Shown here: positions 1 through 7,149 of the stretch, piece after piece
How positions within the stretch are numbered: the first letter of the stretch is position 1
Layout of the letters: every line of letters starts with the position of its first letter
Origin: Brevibacillus massiliensis
GTDB taxonomy: Bacteria > Bacillota > Bacilli > Brevibacillales > Brevibacillaceae
Assembly: GCF_000311785.1 (NCBI RefSeq)
Contig: NZ_HE978541.1
Span: 111,895 to 175,894, forward strand
Direction of reading: 5' to 3'
DNA: 64,000 nucleotides
The notes under the pieces: model-generated
What the model saw: the letters and a program-made list of their open reading frames with translations, nothing else
The model's database searches: none
What the model was told of the DNA's origin: nothing
Translations under genes and position numbers: made by a program

Positions 1-2
1 CA

Positions 3-896
3 ACCTCGACGACCCTGTTCGGACCGGCACAGCGAGTCAACGAGATCTGTTGGGAATGGGAAAGCCGGCCAGGCGTGCTGGACTGCACGTTTTTCCACGG
101 CTTCCCCTATACCGATGCGCCTGATGTCGCCGTAACGGTGTTGGCCACGGCGGACGGCGATGAGGTGTTGGCCCGGCAAGCAGCCTGTGAAGTGGCGGAT
201 GCGATCTGGAGCATGCGGGATGAATTTTTTATCACCTATCCGACTCCGTCCGAGGGGCTGAAGGAAGCCCTGGCTCAGGCGGCGACCCCCGTTATCATCA
301 ACGAGACGTCCGACAACCCGGGTGCGGGTGCGCCTGGAGACGGGACCCATCTCTTGGCCGAGATGCTCGCGGCAAACGTGCCGCTGACGTGTTTTTGCCA
401 CATCTGCGACCCGGAAGTCGTCGAAGCGGCCCATCGGGCAGGGGTTGGCGCGCATATCGAGGTGAAGCTGGGCGGTAAAACAGATGAACTGCACGGCAAG
501 CCGCTGCCGGTCAGCGCACGGGTGAAACTGCTCACAGACGGCGTATTCACACAGACGTCGCCCATGTGGTCCGGCAAATCAGTAGATCTGGGCAGGACCG
601 CACGGCTGACAGTGGGCAACGTCGATGTGATCGTCACCAGTATCAAATCCCAGCTTTTGGACGACGAACTGCTCAAGCTGCACGGCATCGACATGTACCG
701 CTGCCGGGTTATCGGGATCAAGTCAAGCCAGCACTTTCGCGGCTTTTTCCAAAGCAAGGTACCCGCGATCATCACAGTCGACTCACCTGGCATATCCACG
801 TTTGACATCTGTACGGTCTTTGACTACAAGCGAATTGCCCGTCCCATCTACCCATTGGACCCTGTTGTTTCGAGGGAAGCAGAAATAGTAGACTAG
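3..896 (+). CDS. M81 family metallopeptidase (MlrC-like), C-terminal part
   Basis: The reading frame is open from the first bases of the window, so the N-terminus lies outside. The visible 297 residues match the MlrC C-terminal region of the M81 family, named after the microcystin-degrading protease MlrC and widespread in bacteria as putative zinc peptidases or amidohydrolases. Recognisable stretches are PGVLDCTFFHGFPYTDAP, DNPGAGAPGDGTHLL and IKSSQHFRGFF. The natural substrate of most family members is unknown. The stop TAG shares its last base with a possible GTG of the next gene, so the peptidase and the cupin regulator probably form one transcript, with the regulator likely controlling peptidase expression. 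Family assignment is confident; substrate is not. Confidence 0.85.
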   Translation, partial: TSTTLFGPAQRVNEICWEWESRPGVLDCTFFHGFPYTDAPDVAVTVLATADGDEVLARQAACEVADAIWSMRDEFFITYPTPSEGLKEALAQAATPVIINETSDNPGAGAPGDGTHLLAEMLAANVPLTCFCHICDPEVVEAAHRAGVGAHIEVKLGGKTDELHGKPLPVSARVKLLTDGVFTQTSPMWSGKSVDLGRTARLTVGNVDVIVTSIKSQLLDDELLKLHGIDMYRCRVIGIKSSQHFRGFFQSKVPAIITVDSPGISTFDICTVFDYKRIARPIYPLDPVVSREAEIVD

Positions 897-937
897 TGCT
901 GGAAGTGGAAAATGTTGCAGGGCGGGAGAGGATAGAA

Positions 938-1501
938 GTGTCGGAAGCGTTTCAAGGACAAAAACTTCGGACGATTCGCAAGCAGCGGGGACTTACAATG
1001 CAGCAATTGGCGGATGCGGCCGGTGTCAGTACGGGACAGATCAGCCAGATTGAGCGCGGCCAGGTGATCCCGACATTGGTGCTGTTTTGGAAATTGTGCA
1101 AAGTGCTGGACGTCCCCTTGCATTATTTTTTCGAGGACGATTCGGCCGAGGATGAGCAGATCGTCGTCCGCCGCAATCAGCGGAAGCAGATTCACTTTCC
1201 CAATTCCAACGTCGTCTATCACTCGCTGCTCCCCCATAACAGGGGAGAAATCGACTTTTTGCTGATCGAGATCCAACCTGGCGAGATGCATGAGAAGGAG
1301 CAGCAGGTGTCCCACGGGGGCGAGGAGTGCGGGATCGTGCAAAAGGGGCAGCTAACCGTGCTTCTGGGAGAGAGAAAACACGTACTGGAAGCCGGTGACA
1401 GCATCTATTTCCAATCTTCGATACCGCACCGGTTTATCAACGAAGGAACCGAGACGTCCGTGTCGATCTGGGCGATGACGCAGCCGAAGAAATCGGGATG
1501 A
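938..1501 (+). CDS. XRE-family transcriptional regulator with C-terminal cupin sensor domain
   Basis: This encodes a DNA-binding regulator of about 187 residues. An N-terminal helix-turn-helix of the Xre/Cro type (LRTIRKQRGLTMQQLADAAG then STGQISQIERG) is followed by a C-terminal cupin barrel (HEKEQQVSHGGEECGIVQKG and DSIYFQSSIPHRFINEG). Cupin-linked Xre regulators generally sense a small metabolite and control an adjacent enzyme or transporter. I place the start at GTG 938 because GGGAGAGG sits a normal distance upstream; a GTG at 896 would overlap the peptidase stop by one base but has a poorer binding site. A strong terminator follows, closing this two-gene unit. Effector unknown. Confidence 0.85.
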   Translation: MSEAFQGQKLRTIRKQRGLTMQQLADAAGVSTGQISQIERGQVIPTLVLFWKLCKVLDVPLHYFFEDDSAEDEQIVVRRNQRKQIHFPNSNVVYHSLLPHNRGEIDFLLIEIQPGEMHEKEQQVSHGGEECGIVQKGQLTVLLGERKHVLEAGDSIYFQSSIPHRFINEGTETSVSIWAMTQPKKSG

Positions 1502-1522
1502 ACAGCTTGAAAATAGCAGAGG

Positions 1523-1563
1523 AAGGAGGAACCGGCCAGACAAGGCTGGTTCCTCCTTTTTGA
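1523..1563 (+). terminator. Rho-independent terminator after the cupin regulator
   Basis: A near-perfect stem of about 14 bp (AAGGAGGAACCGGCC against GGCTGGTTCCTCCTT) with a 6-nt loop is followed by a run of T. It lies 22 bases after the stop codon and should end the peptidase-regulator transcript. Confidence 0.9.
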
Positions 1564-1684
1564 TTTGCGGACCCTTTTTGAATTGATGGTCAAACGACAG
1601 AAATAGCCGATAGATTTGATGTAATAGAGAAGATGGAAGTTGTGACAAGTCTCTTGTTATAACAAAAGTAAGGGAGGGATTGAC

Positions 1685-1967
1685 ATGCTGTGGGATGAAG
1701 TACGTAAATGGAATACTATGAAATTGAATGACACAAAAGGACTTACATGCCGCAATAACCCTCTCATACAAAGGAAAAATCACGAAAATCGAAAACGTTA
1801 TTGTAGATACAGGGGCCGCACATACGCTTATTTCTGCTGATGCCGTGTTTGATTCAGGGATTTTTGCTGCCCCGGAGGATGAGTTAACCGTCATGAGCGG
1901 TATCGGCGGTGAAGACTTCGCTTTTAGAAAAGTGGTTGATCGGGTAGAGTTTGCTGCATTGGAATGA
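1685..1967 (+). pseudogene. Retropepsin-like aspartyl protease, frameshifted and C-terminally truncated
   Basis: Small bacterial retropepsin-like proteases are about 120 to 130 residues with a DTGA/DTGS active site. Here AAGGGAGGGA precedes ATG 1685, which opens MLWDEVRKWNTMKLNDTKGL, but that frame then runs into nonsense and stops. The matching continuation, AAITLSYKGK and the active-site stretch IVDTGAAHTLIS with GIGGEDFAFRK, is in a different frame from about position 1745. Removing one base near 1743 to 1748 joins the two. The second frame also ends at residue FAALE, about 40 residues before the flap and C-terminal lobe expected of the family. Both defects suggest a decayed gene. A 79-residue fragment starting at ATG 1728 could still be translated but lacks a ribosome binding site. 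Confidence 0.65.
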
Positions 1968-2220
1968 GAGGGACTGCCTCAAACGTGCGTAATCCGCGAG
2001 ATTAAAGAAGAGGTAGTATCTACCATCCCTTTTTCTCCTCCCTTATTCTTTCGCTTTTCAAATCGACCGTTCACCAACCATATTAACGTCTGCGGCGAAA
2101 TTGTCATTTTGCGGTTTTTCGTCGTTCGTTCAAAAAGCATAACACAAAGAAAATCAAAGCGTTTGAAAGTATTCGTTTGAATTTTAGCAAAAAACTCTCC
2201 TTATTCTAGTTATATGAACT
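1968..2220. other. Gene-free region upstream of ECH1 with a weak cre-like site
   Basis: No coding frame is convincing here. A short stem GGTAG/CTACC followed by CCCTTTTT (about 2010 to 2035) could be a weak terminator for the decayed protease. At 2154 to 2167 TCAAAGCGTTTGAA has the AARCGYTT core of a CcpA (cre) site but misses the outer consensus bases, so I regard it as only possible. The rest is AT-rich upstream sequence for the ECH1 promoter. Confidence 0.4.
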
Positions 2221-2282
2221 TTGAGAATATAAAGCCCATTTAGTATATTATGCATTGAATACGATTGTTTTTAAAACATAAC
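2221..2282 (+). promoter_or_regulatory. ECH1 promoter with shared 36-bp operator
   Basis: TTGAGA (2221-2226), a 17-bp spacer and TATATT (2244-2249) form a sigma-A promoter. A 36-bp block at 2247-2282 starts inside the -10 box and carries ATTATG at its left end, ACGATT in the middle and AAAACATAA at its right end. The same block with the same internal spacing and the same position over the -10 is found before paaA (26808) and ECH2 (33542). The overlap with the -10 box suggests repression. The binding protein is not shown; the PaaX-type regulator at 4969 is the nearest candidate. Confidence 0.65.
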
Positions 2283-2306
2283 AAAATGTGCAAAGGAGGA
2301 AATGTC

Positions 2307-3107
2307 ATGTCTTCAACTGTCGTCCATGAGCAAAAACTGTTAACCTTAAAAAAAGAAAACGGTATCGCAGAAATTCATTTGCACGTAAACAAAACCAACT
2401 CTTATAACCTCGACTTCTACCGGGAGTTGAATGCAGCGATTGACGATATTCGCTTTGACAACGACATCAAGGTAGCCATTCTGATGAGCGATATGCCCAA
2501 GTTCTTTTCCGCTGGAGCGGACATCAACTTCCTGAAAGCGGCTGAACCCCGTTTTAAAACGCAATTTTGCCTGTTCTGCAATGAAACGCTGGACAAGATG
2601 GCACGCTCTCCGCAAATTTTTATCGCCTGCCTGGAAGGGCATACGGTCGGGGGCGGATTGGAGATGGCCCTGGGCTGCGACCTGCGCTTTATGGGTGACG
2701 AAGCCGGAAAGATCGGACTGCCGGAAGTGTCGCTCGGCGTACTCGCCGGTACGGGCGGGACGCAGCGGCTGGCTCGTCTGATCGGCTATTCCCGCGCCCT
2801 GGACATGAACATCACCGGCAAGACGATCAGTCCGCAGGAAGCAAAAGAGATCGGCCTCGTAAACGATGTGTTCCCGCAAGCCGAGACGCGTGAAAAAGTG
2901 CTGGAATACGCAAGAAACATCGTAAACAGCGCCACCTACGCCGTCTCCAACATCAAGCTGTCGATCATGAACGGCAAAGAAATGCCGCTGAATGTAGCGA
3001 TTCGCTATGAAGGTGAACTGCAAAACCTGTTGTTCCGCTCCGAGGATGCAAAAGAAGGATTGAGCGCGTTTTTGGAAAAACGCCAGGCGAACTGGAAGGG
3101 GCTGTAA
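2307..3107 (+). CDS. Enoyl-CoA hydratase/isomerase family protein (ECH1)
   Basis: Crotonase-fold enzyme of 266 residues. Both catalytic glutamates of classical hydratases are present, in GGGLEMALGCD and in GLPEVSLG, and the oxyanion-hole stretch FFSAGADI is intact, so hydration of a trans-2-enoyl-CoA is likely. ATG 2307 is chosen because AAAGGAGG lies 8 bases upstream. The protein differs from ECH2 (33604-34380) at only about 8 of 253 aligned positions although the DNA differs at many third codon positions; only its first dozen residues are distinct. It is transcribed alone, with a terminator after it, next to the CoA ligase and under the same operator as the paa operon. A role in breakdown of ring-cleaved aromatic-CoA products is inferred. 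Confidence 0.88.
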   Translation: MSSTVVHEQKLLTLKKENGIAEIHLHVNKTNSYNLDFYRELNAAIDDIRFDNDIKVAILMSDMPKFFSAGADINFLKAAEPRFKTQFCLFCNETLDKMARSPQIFIACLEGHTVGGGLEMALGCDLRFMGDEAGKIGLPEVSLGVLAGTGGTQRLARLIGYSRALDMNITGKTISPQEAKEIGLVNDVFPQAETREKVLEYARNIVNSATYAVSNIKLSIMNGKEMPLNVAIRYEGELQNLLFRSEDAKEGLSAFLEKRQANWKGL

Positions 3108-3115
3108 GGAAAAAA

Positions 3116-3152
3116 GAGCAATGTCGGCTGCACGGCTGATATTGCGATTTTT
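3116..3152 (+). terminator. Terminator after ECH1
   Basis: GCAATGTCGGC, a short loop, then GGCTGATATTGC forms an RNA stem using G-U pairs, followed by GATTTTTT. The stem resembles the one after ECH2 (GGCAATATCGGC/GGCCGATATTGTC), so the terminators may be duplicated together with the genes. Confidence 0.75.
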
Positions 3153-3231
3153 TCAGGCAAAGAAAACGCGCAGCTCTTGATCATCCGTCATGGCGCGAAG
3201 CACCCGCTGCAAAAAACTCGACTACATCTTA

Positions 3232-3245
3232 TGAAAGCGCTTTAA
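3232..3245 (+). promoter_or_regulatory. Probable CcpA (cre) site before the CoA ligase gene
   Basis: TGAAAGCGCTTTAA matches the cre consensus TGNAANCGNWNNCW at all but one position and is nearly palindromic. It lies 64 bp before the ligase start, a normal place for catabolite repression of an aromatic-acid operon. I see no clear -35/-10 pair around it. Confidence 0.55.
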
Positions 3246-3308
3246 TACGTGCCTTTTATTGATTGCAAGCAGGTCTTTTTATCCTGGCAGGAAGGAGATG
3301 AGGTAAAG

Positions 3309-4871
3309 ATGGAGATAAGAGGTTTAGGGGTTAGGTACAATGCAGCCACACGCTTTATAGACGAGAATGTAAACAACGGCATCGGAGACAAGGTGGCCAT
3401 CTACTATGAGGACCGGCAGATCACGTACAAACAACTGCAAAGCAGCGTAAATCAGGCAGGGAATGCGCTGAAAAAGCTCGGGCTGGAGATGGAGCATCGG
3501 ATTCTCTTGGTGTGTTACGACACTCCGGAATTTATCGCTTCTTTCTACGGGGCAGTGAAGATTGGCGCCGTGCCGATTCCGGTCAATACGATGATGCATC
3601 CTTCCGATTACGAATACTTTTTAAACAACAGCCGGGCCAAGGCGATGATCATCCACGCCGACATCTGGAGCAAAATTCGCCATCTGCAAAGCCGGTTTCT
3701 TTACCTGGAACATGTGATTGTGATCGGCGAGGCGGAAGGCGGCGAAGAACATGTGCACTCCTACGACGAGTTGATCGGCTGGGCATCGGCAGAGCTGGAG
3801 CCGGCGTCGACCAATTACGATGATGCCGCTTTCTGGCTGTACAGCTCCGGAAGCACGGGAAATCCCAAGGGCGTCATCCACCTGCAGCACGACATGCAAT
3901 TCGCCCTCGACACGTATGCCAAAAGAGTGCTGAAGATAACGGAGGCCGACATCACATTCTCCGCCTCCAAACTGTTTTTTGCCTATGGGCTCGGCAACGG
4001 CATGTACTTTCCTTTAGGGGTGGGCGCATCGACCGTTTTGATGCCGGATCGCCCGCTGCCCGAAAAGGTCTTCGAAACCATCGAGAAGTACAGGCCTACG
4101 ATCTTTTTCGGGGTGCCGACGCTTTACGGCTCGATGATCGGTCTCGTCGAACGCAGCGGAAAAACATACGACCTTTCCTCGATACGGGTCAGCGTATCGG
4201 CCGGAGAATCGCTGCCGGCCAAGTACGTTCGCAAGTGGAGGGAGCTGTTCGGTACGGATATCCTCGACGGGCTCGGATCAACGGAAGTGCTGCACATCTT
4301 CCTGTCCAATCAAATCGGCGATATTCGCGAAGGCAGCTCGGGCAAGCTCGTCCCCGGGTACGAGGCGAAGATCGTCAATGAAATGGGCGTGGCGCTCTCG
4401 GCGAACGAAACCGGCGATCTGCTGGTGAAGGGCGACAGTATTGCCCACGGCTACTGGAACCTCCATGAGGAAAACAAGCGAAAGTTCAGCGGAGAGTGGC
4501 TGCACACCGGCGACAAGTACTACGTCGACGAGGAAGGGTATTTCTGGTACTGCGGCCGGTCGGACGACATGATCAAGGTAGGGGGAATCTGGGTCTCGCC
4601 CATCGAGATTGAAAACGCTTTACTTCAACACGAGGCTGTCCTGGAGGTTGCCGTCGTCGGCGTGCAGCAGGAGGAAAACCTTACCCACCCGAAAGCGTTT
4701 GTCGTGTTGAAAAACGGCGTCACTCCGCTCGACAGCCTGAAAAAGGACATGCAGGATTACTTGAAACAAAGGCTGGCGCCGTACAAGTATCCGCGGTTGA
4801 TTGAATTCGTCGATGAGCTGCCAAAAACATCAACCGGTAAAATACAGCGGTTCAAACTGAGAATCAGTTAA
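3309..4871 (+). CDS. Benzoate-CoA ligase family acyl-CoA synthetase
   Basis: A 520-residue ANL-superfamily adenylating enzyme that would activate an aromatic carboxylate to its CoA thioester via an acyl-adenylate. The P-loop-like A3 motif YSSGSTGNPKGV is at about residues 177-188, the A5-type motif GLGSTEVLHIFLSN near 340, the hinge motif GRSDDMIKVGG near 420 and the catalytic lysine motif PKTSTGKIQR near 505. The GSTE-x-LH-x-FLSN stretch is typical of benzoate- and 4-hydroxybenzoate-CoA ligases rather than of PaaK phenylacetate ligases. ATG 3309 follows GGAAGGAGATGAGG; longer versions lack such a site. Its neighbours, a PaaX-type regulator and a BenE-type permease, support benzoate or a relative as substrate, but specificity cannot be read from sequence alone. 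Confidence 0.85.
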   Translation: MEIRGLGVRYNAATRFIDENVNNGIGDKVAIYYEDRQITYKQLQSSVNQAGNALKKLGLEMEHRILLVCYDTPEFIASFYGAVKIGAVPIPVNTMMHPSDYEYFLNNSRAKAMIIHADIWSKIRHLQSRFLYLEHVIVIGEAEGGEEHVHSYDELIGWASAELEPASTNYDDAAFWLYSSGSTGNPKGVIHLQHDMQFALDTYAKRVLKITEADITFSASKLFFAYGLGNGMYFPLGVGASTVLMPDRPLPEKVFETIEKYRPTIFFGVPTLYGSMIGLVERSGKTYDLSSIRVSVSAGESLPAKYVRKWRELFGTDILDGLGSTEVLHIFLSNQIGDIREGSSGKLVPGYEAKIVNEMGVALSANETGDLLVKGDSIAHGYWNLHEENKRKFSGEWLHTGDKYYVDEEGYFWYCGRSDDMIKVGGIWVSPIEIENALLQHEAVLEVAVVGVQQEENLTHPKAFVVLKNGVTPLDSLKKDMQDYLKQRLAPYKYPRLIEFVDELPKTSTGKIQRFKLRIS

Positions 4872-4968
4872 ATAGAGCTTCCGGACATTCTTGCCATTAA
4901 GAGGGAATTAGCATACTCTAGATATCAGTGATAGAAGAAACAAGTCTCATCTATAGAAGGTGATAGAA

Positions 4969-5850
4969 ATGAAACCAAGATCACTGATGATCACTCTCTA
5001 CGGGGATTTTATCCAGTACTATGGCGGAGAAATCTGGATCGGCAGCCTCATCCGGATCATGTCGGAATTCGGAATTTCTGAATCCTCTGTCAGGGGAGCG
5101 ACTCTCCGCATGGTTCAGCAAGATCTCCTGCAGGTAAGAAGAGTCGGAAACAAGAGCTATTACAGTTTGACCGAGAAAGGCAAAAGAAGAATCGAAGACG
5201 GCGTAAAAAGGGTGTACTCCATTCGCGATCACAAATGGGATGGTCTATGGCGGATTTTGACTTACTCCGTGCCGGAAGAGAAGCGGGAGCTGCGCAACCA
5301 GATTCGCAAGGAGCTGAACTGGACGGGATTCGGGCTTGTGTCCAACAGTGTCTGGGTCAGCCCGAATCCCTTGGAAGAGCAGATCATGGAGATGATCCGC
5401 ACCTATAATCTGGAAGATTATACCATGTTATTCAGTTCCAGCTCTGTCGTGTCCCATGACAATCAGTACATCATTGACAAGGGATGGAATTTGCAGGAAA
5501 TTGAGGCGGAATACAACGGTTTTATCAAGTCCTATCAAGCCAAATACGAGCATTTGAAAGAGCGCGTCTGGAATAATACGCTGACAGATGTGGAGTCTTT
5601 TTTGGAGCGCACCCATCTTGTCCACGAGTTCAGAAAGTTTCTGTTTAAGGACCCGGGATTTCCCAAGGACCTCCTGCCCGATCATTGGAGCGGAAGAAGC
5701 GCCAGAGATTTGTTTTGGAATATCCATCAATTGATCTCCGTGTCCGCCGTCCGGTTCTTCGAGTCCGTGTTTGAACACGCACCTGATCGGACTGTCCAGC
5801 CAAACCGCGACAAAGCGATCAATCCGTTTGCGGAGATATACGTTAGTTAA
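4969..5850 (+). CDS. paaX: PaaX-family transcriptional regulator
   Basis: A 293-residue regulator of the PaaX type: an N-terminal winged helix (MKPRSLMITLYGDF, then SEFGISESSVRGATLRMVQQ), the central domain DHKWDGLWRILTYSVPEEKR and a C-terminal helical domain. E. coli PaaX represses phenylacetate genes and is released by phenylacetyl-CoA; relatives respond to other aromatic CoA esters. ATG 4969 has AGAAGGTG 7 bases upstream; a GTG at 4960 overlaps that site. It sits 97 bp after the CoA ligase and 18 bp before the permease, so it probably shares a transcript with both. It is the only aromatic-pathway regulator in the window and thus a candidate for binding the 36-bp operators. Family confident, target inferred. 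Confidence 0.85.
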   Translation: MKPRSLMITLYGDFIQYYGGEIWIGSLIRIMSEFGISESSVRGATLRMVQQDLLQVRRVGNKSYYSLTEKGKRRIEDGVKRVYSIRDHKWDGLWRILTYSVPEEKRELRNQIRKELNWTGFGLVSNSVWVSPNPLEEQIMEMIRTYNLEDYTMLFSSSSVVSHDNQYIIDKGWNLQEIEAEYNGFIKSYQAKYEHLKERVWNNTLTDVESFLERTHLVHEFRKFLFKDPGFPKDLLPDHWSGRSARDLFWNIHQLISVSAVRFFESVFEHAPDRTVQPNRDKAINPFAEIYVS

Positions 5851-5868
5851 GGAGGGAACATACGACAC

Positions 5869-7149
5869 TTGACCTCGGGGAGATCAGCCTGGATGGGAAG
5901 CCTTCGCGACTTCCCCAAGTACTTGTCTGTTGCCAGCATATCCAACGGGATTATTGCCTGGCTTTTTGGGGTCACAGGACCTTTGCTGATCGTGCTGCAG
6001 TCAGCCGCCAAGGGGAATGTCACCTTGGATGTAACCATCTCCTGGATTTTTTCGATCTACGTCGTCGGCGGCATTTTGACGCTTGGAATGTCGCTGTACT
6101 ACCGCCAGCCAATCCCGGTCGCTTTTTCCATTCCCGGCGCTGTTTTGGTCGGGAGCTCGCTGATGCAGCATACGTTTGCCGAGGTGGTCGGAGCGTATTT
6201 CATCACGGGCGTCCTGGTCGTGATTCTCGGCGTTACCGGGATTGTCAAGCGAATCATGAAAATTCTGCCGATGCCGATCATGATGGGTATGGTCTCCGGG
6301 GTCCTGCTGCCCTTCGGAATTGATATCATCACTTCGACTGTAGAAGCGCCCTTGCTGAATGGCGCGGTATTGGCCGTTTACTTCCTGCTTGCTGGTTTTC
6401 CCCTGCTGGCGAAGCGATTTCCGCCGCTGCTCGCCGCACTGCTGGCCGCTTTTTTGCTGCTGTATCTGTCGGGAATGCTGCAGGCAAACGGCGCAGCGTT
6501 TGCGCTGGCGAGGCCCCAGGTGTTCCTGCCGTCCTTCGACCTCGGCGCGATCGGCGAGCTGGTGATTCCCTTGACGCTGACGGTCATTGCAATTCAAAAT
6601 GCGCAGGGAATCGGCCTGCTCGGCACAAGCGGCTACCTGCCGCCGGTCAATGCCATGACCAACTGGAGCGGCATCGGTTCGCTGATCAACAGCTTTTTCG
6701 GCGCCCACTCGGCATGCATCGCCGGACCGATGACGGCGATTATCAGCGGGAGTGATACCGGCCCGCGGGAAGGAAGGTATGTCGCGGCGGTCATTGTTGG
6801 AATCTTGTGGATTTTGTTTGGCGTGTTTGCCCCGATTGCCGCGATGATGACGCAGATCGTCCCAGCTCATCTGATCAAGCTGCTCGGCGGCTTGGCCATG
6901 GTTGGCGTGTTGGCAGGCTCGCTGCAGTCCAGTTTTTCATCGCGCTTCAAGCTTGGGGCGCTGTTCTCATTTATCATCACCGTCTCCGGCGTCTCCCTCT
7001 TTCACATCGGAGCGCCGTTTTGGGGATTGGTAGGCGGCACGTTGGCGTCACTCGTACTGGAAAGAGCAGACTTTTCACCTTCGGCCGGGAACCTGCAGGC
7101 CAAAGGTGTAACAAAAGGTGGTAATGAACGTGAAAGCGACTCGGCATGA
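5869..7149 (+). CDS. benE: BenE-family aromatic acid (benzoate) permease
   Basis: A 426-residue integral membrane protein with about 12 hydrophobic segments. The stretches FSIPGAVLVGSSL, GMVSGVLLPFGI, QNAQGIGLL, GYLPPVNAMTN and FGAHSACIAGPMTAI follow the BenE benzoate/H+ symporter pattern. It would bring benzoate or a related acid into the cell for the CoA ligase encoded upstream. The start is uncertain: AAGGAGGG at 5849-5856 is 12 bases before TTG 5869, and the next candidate ATG 5893 lacks a binding site. The gene overlaps the next one by 26 bases, which argues for coupled translation. Substrate assignment comes from family and context. Confidence 0.8.
   Translation: MTSGRSAWMGSLRDFPKYLSVASISNGIIAWLFGVTGPLLIVLQSAAKGNVTLDVTISWIFSIYVVGGILTLGMSLYYRQPIPVAFSIPGAVLVGSSLMQHTFAEVVGAYFITGVLVVILGVTGIVKRIMKILPMPIMMGMVSGVLLPFGIDIITSTVEAPLLNGAVLAVYFLLAGFPLLAKRFPPLLAALLAAFLLLYLSGMLQANGAAFALARPQVFLPSFDLGAIGELVIPLTLTVIAIQNAQGIGLLGTSGYLPPVNAMTNWSGIGSLINSFFGAHSACIAGPMTAIISGSDTGPREGRYVAAVIVGILWILFGVFAPIAAMMTQIVPAHLIKLLGGLAMVGVLAGSLQSSFSSRFKLGALFSFIITVSGVSLFHIGAPFWGLVGGTLASLVLERADFSPSAGNLQAKGVTKGGNERESDSA

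Noticed and set aside
4872-4968. A copy of the 36-bp operator before the PaaX-type gene
   Set aside because: No match to the ATTAYG/ACGNT/AAAACRTA columns at the required spacing.
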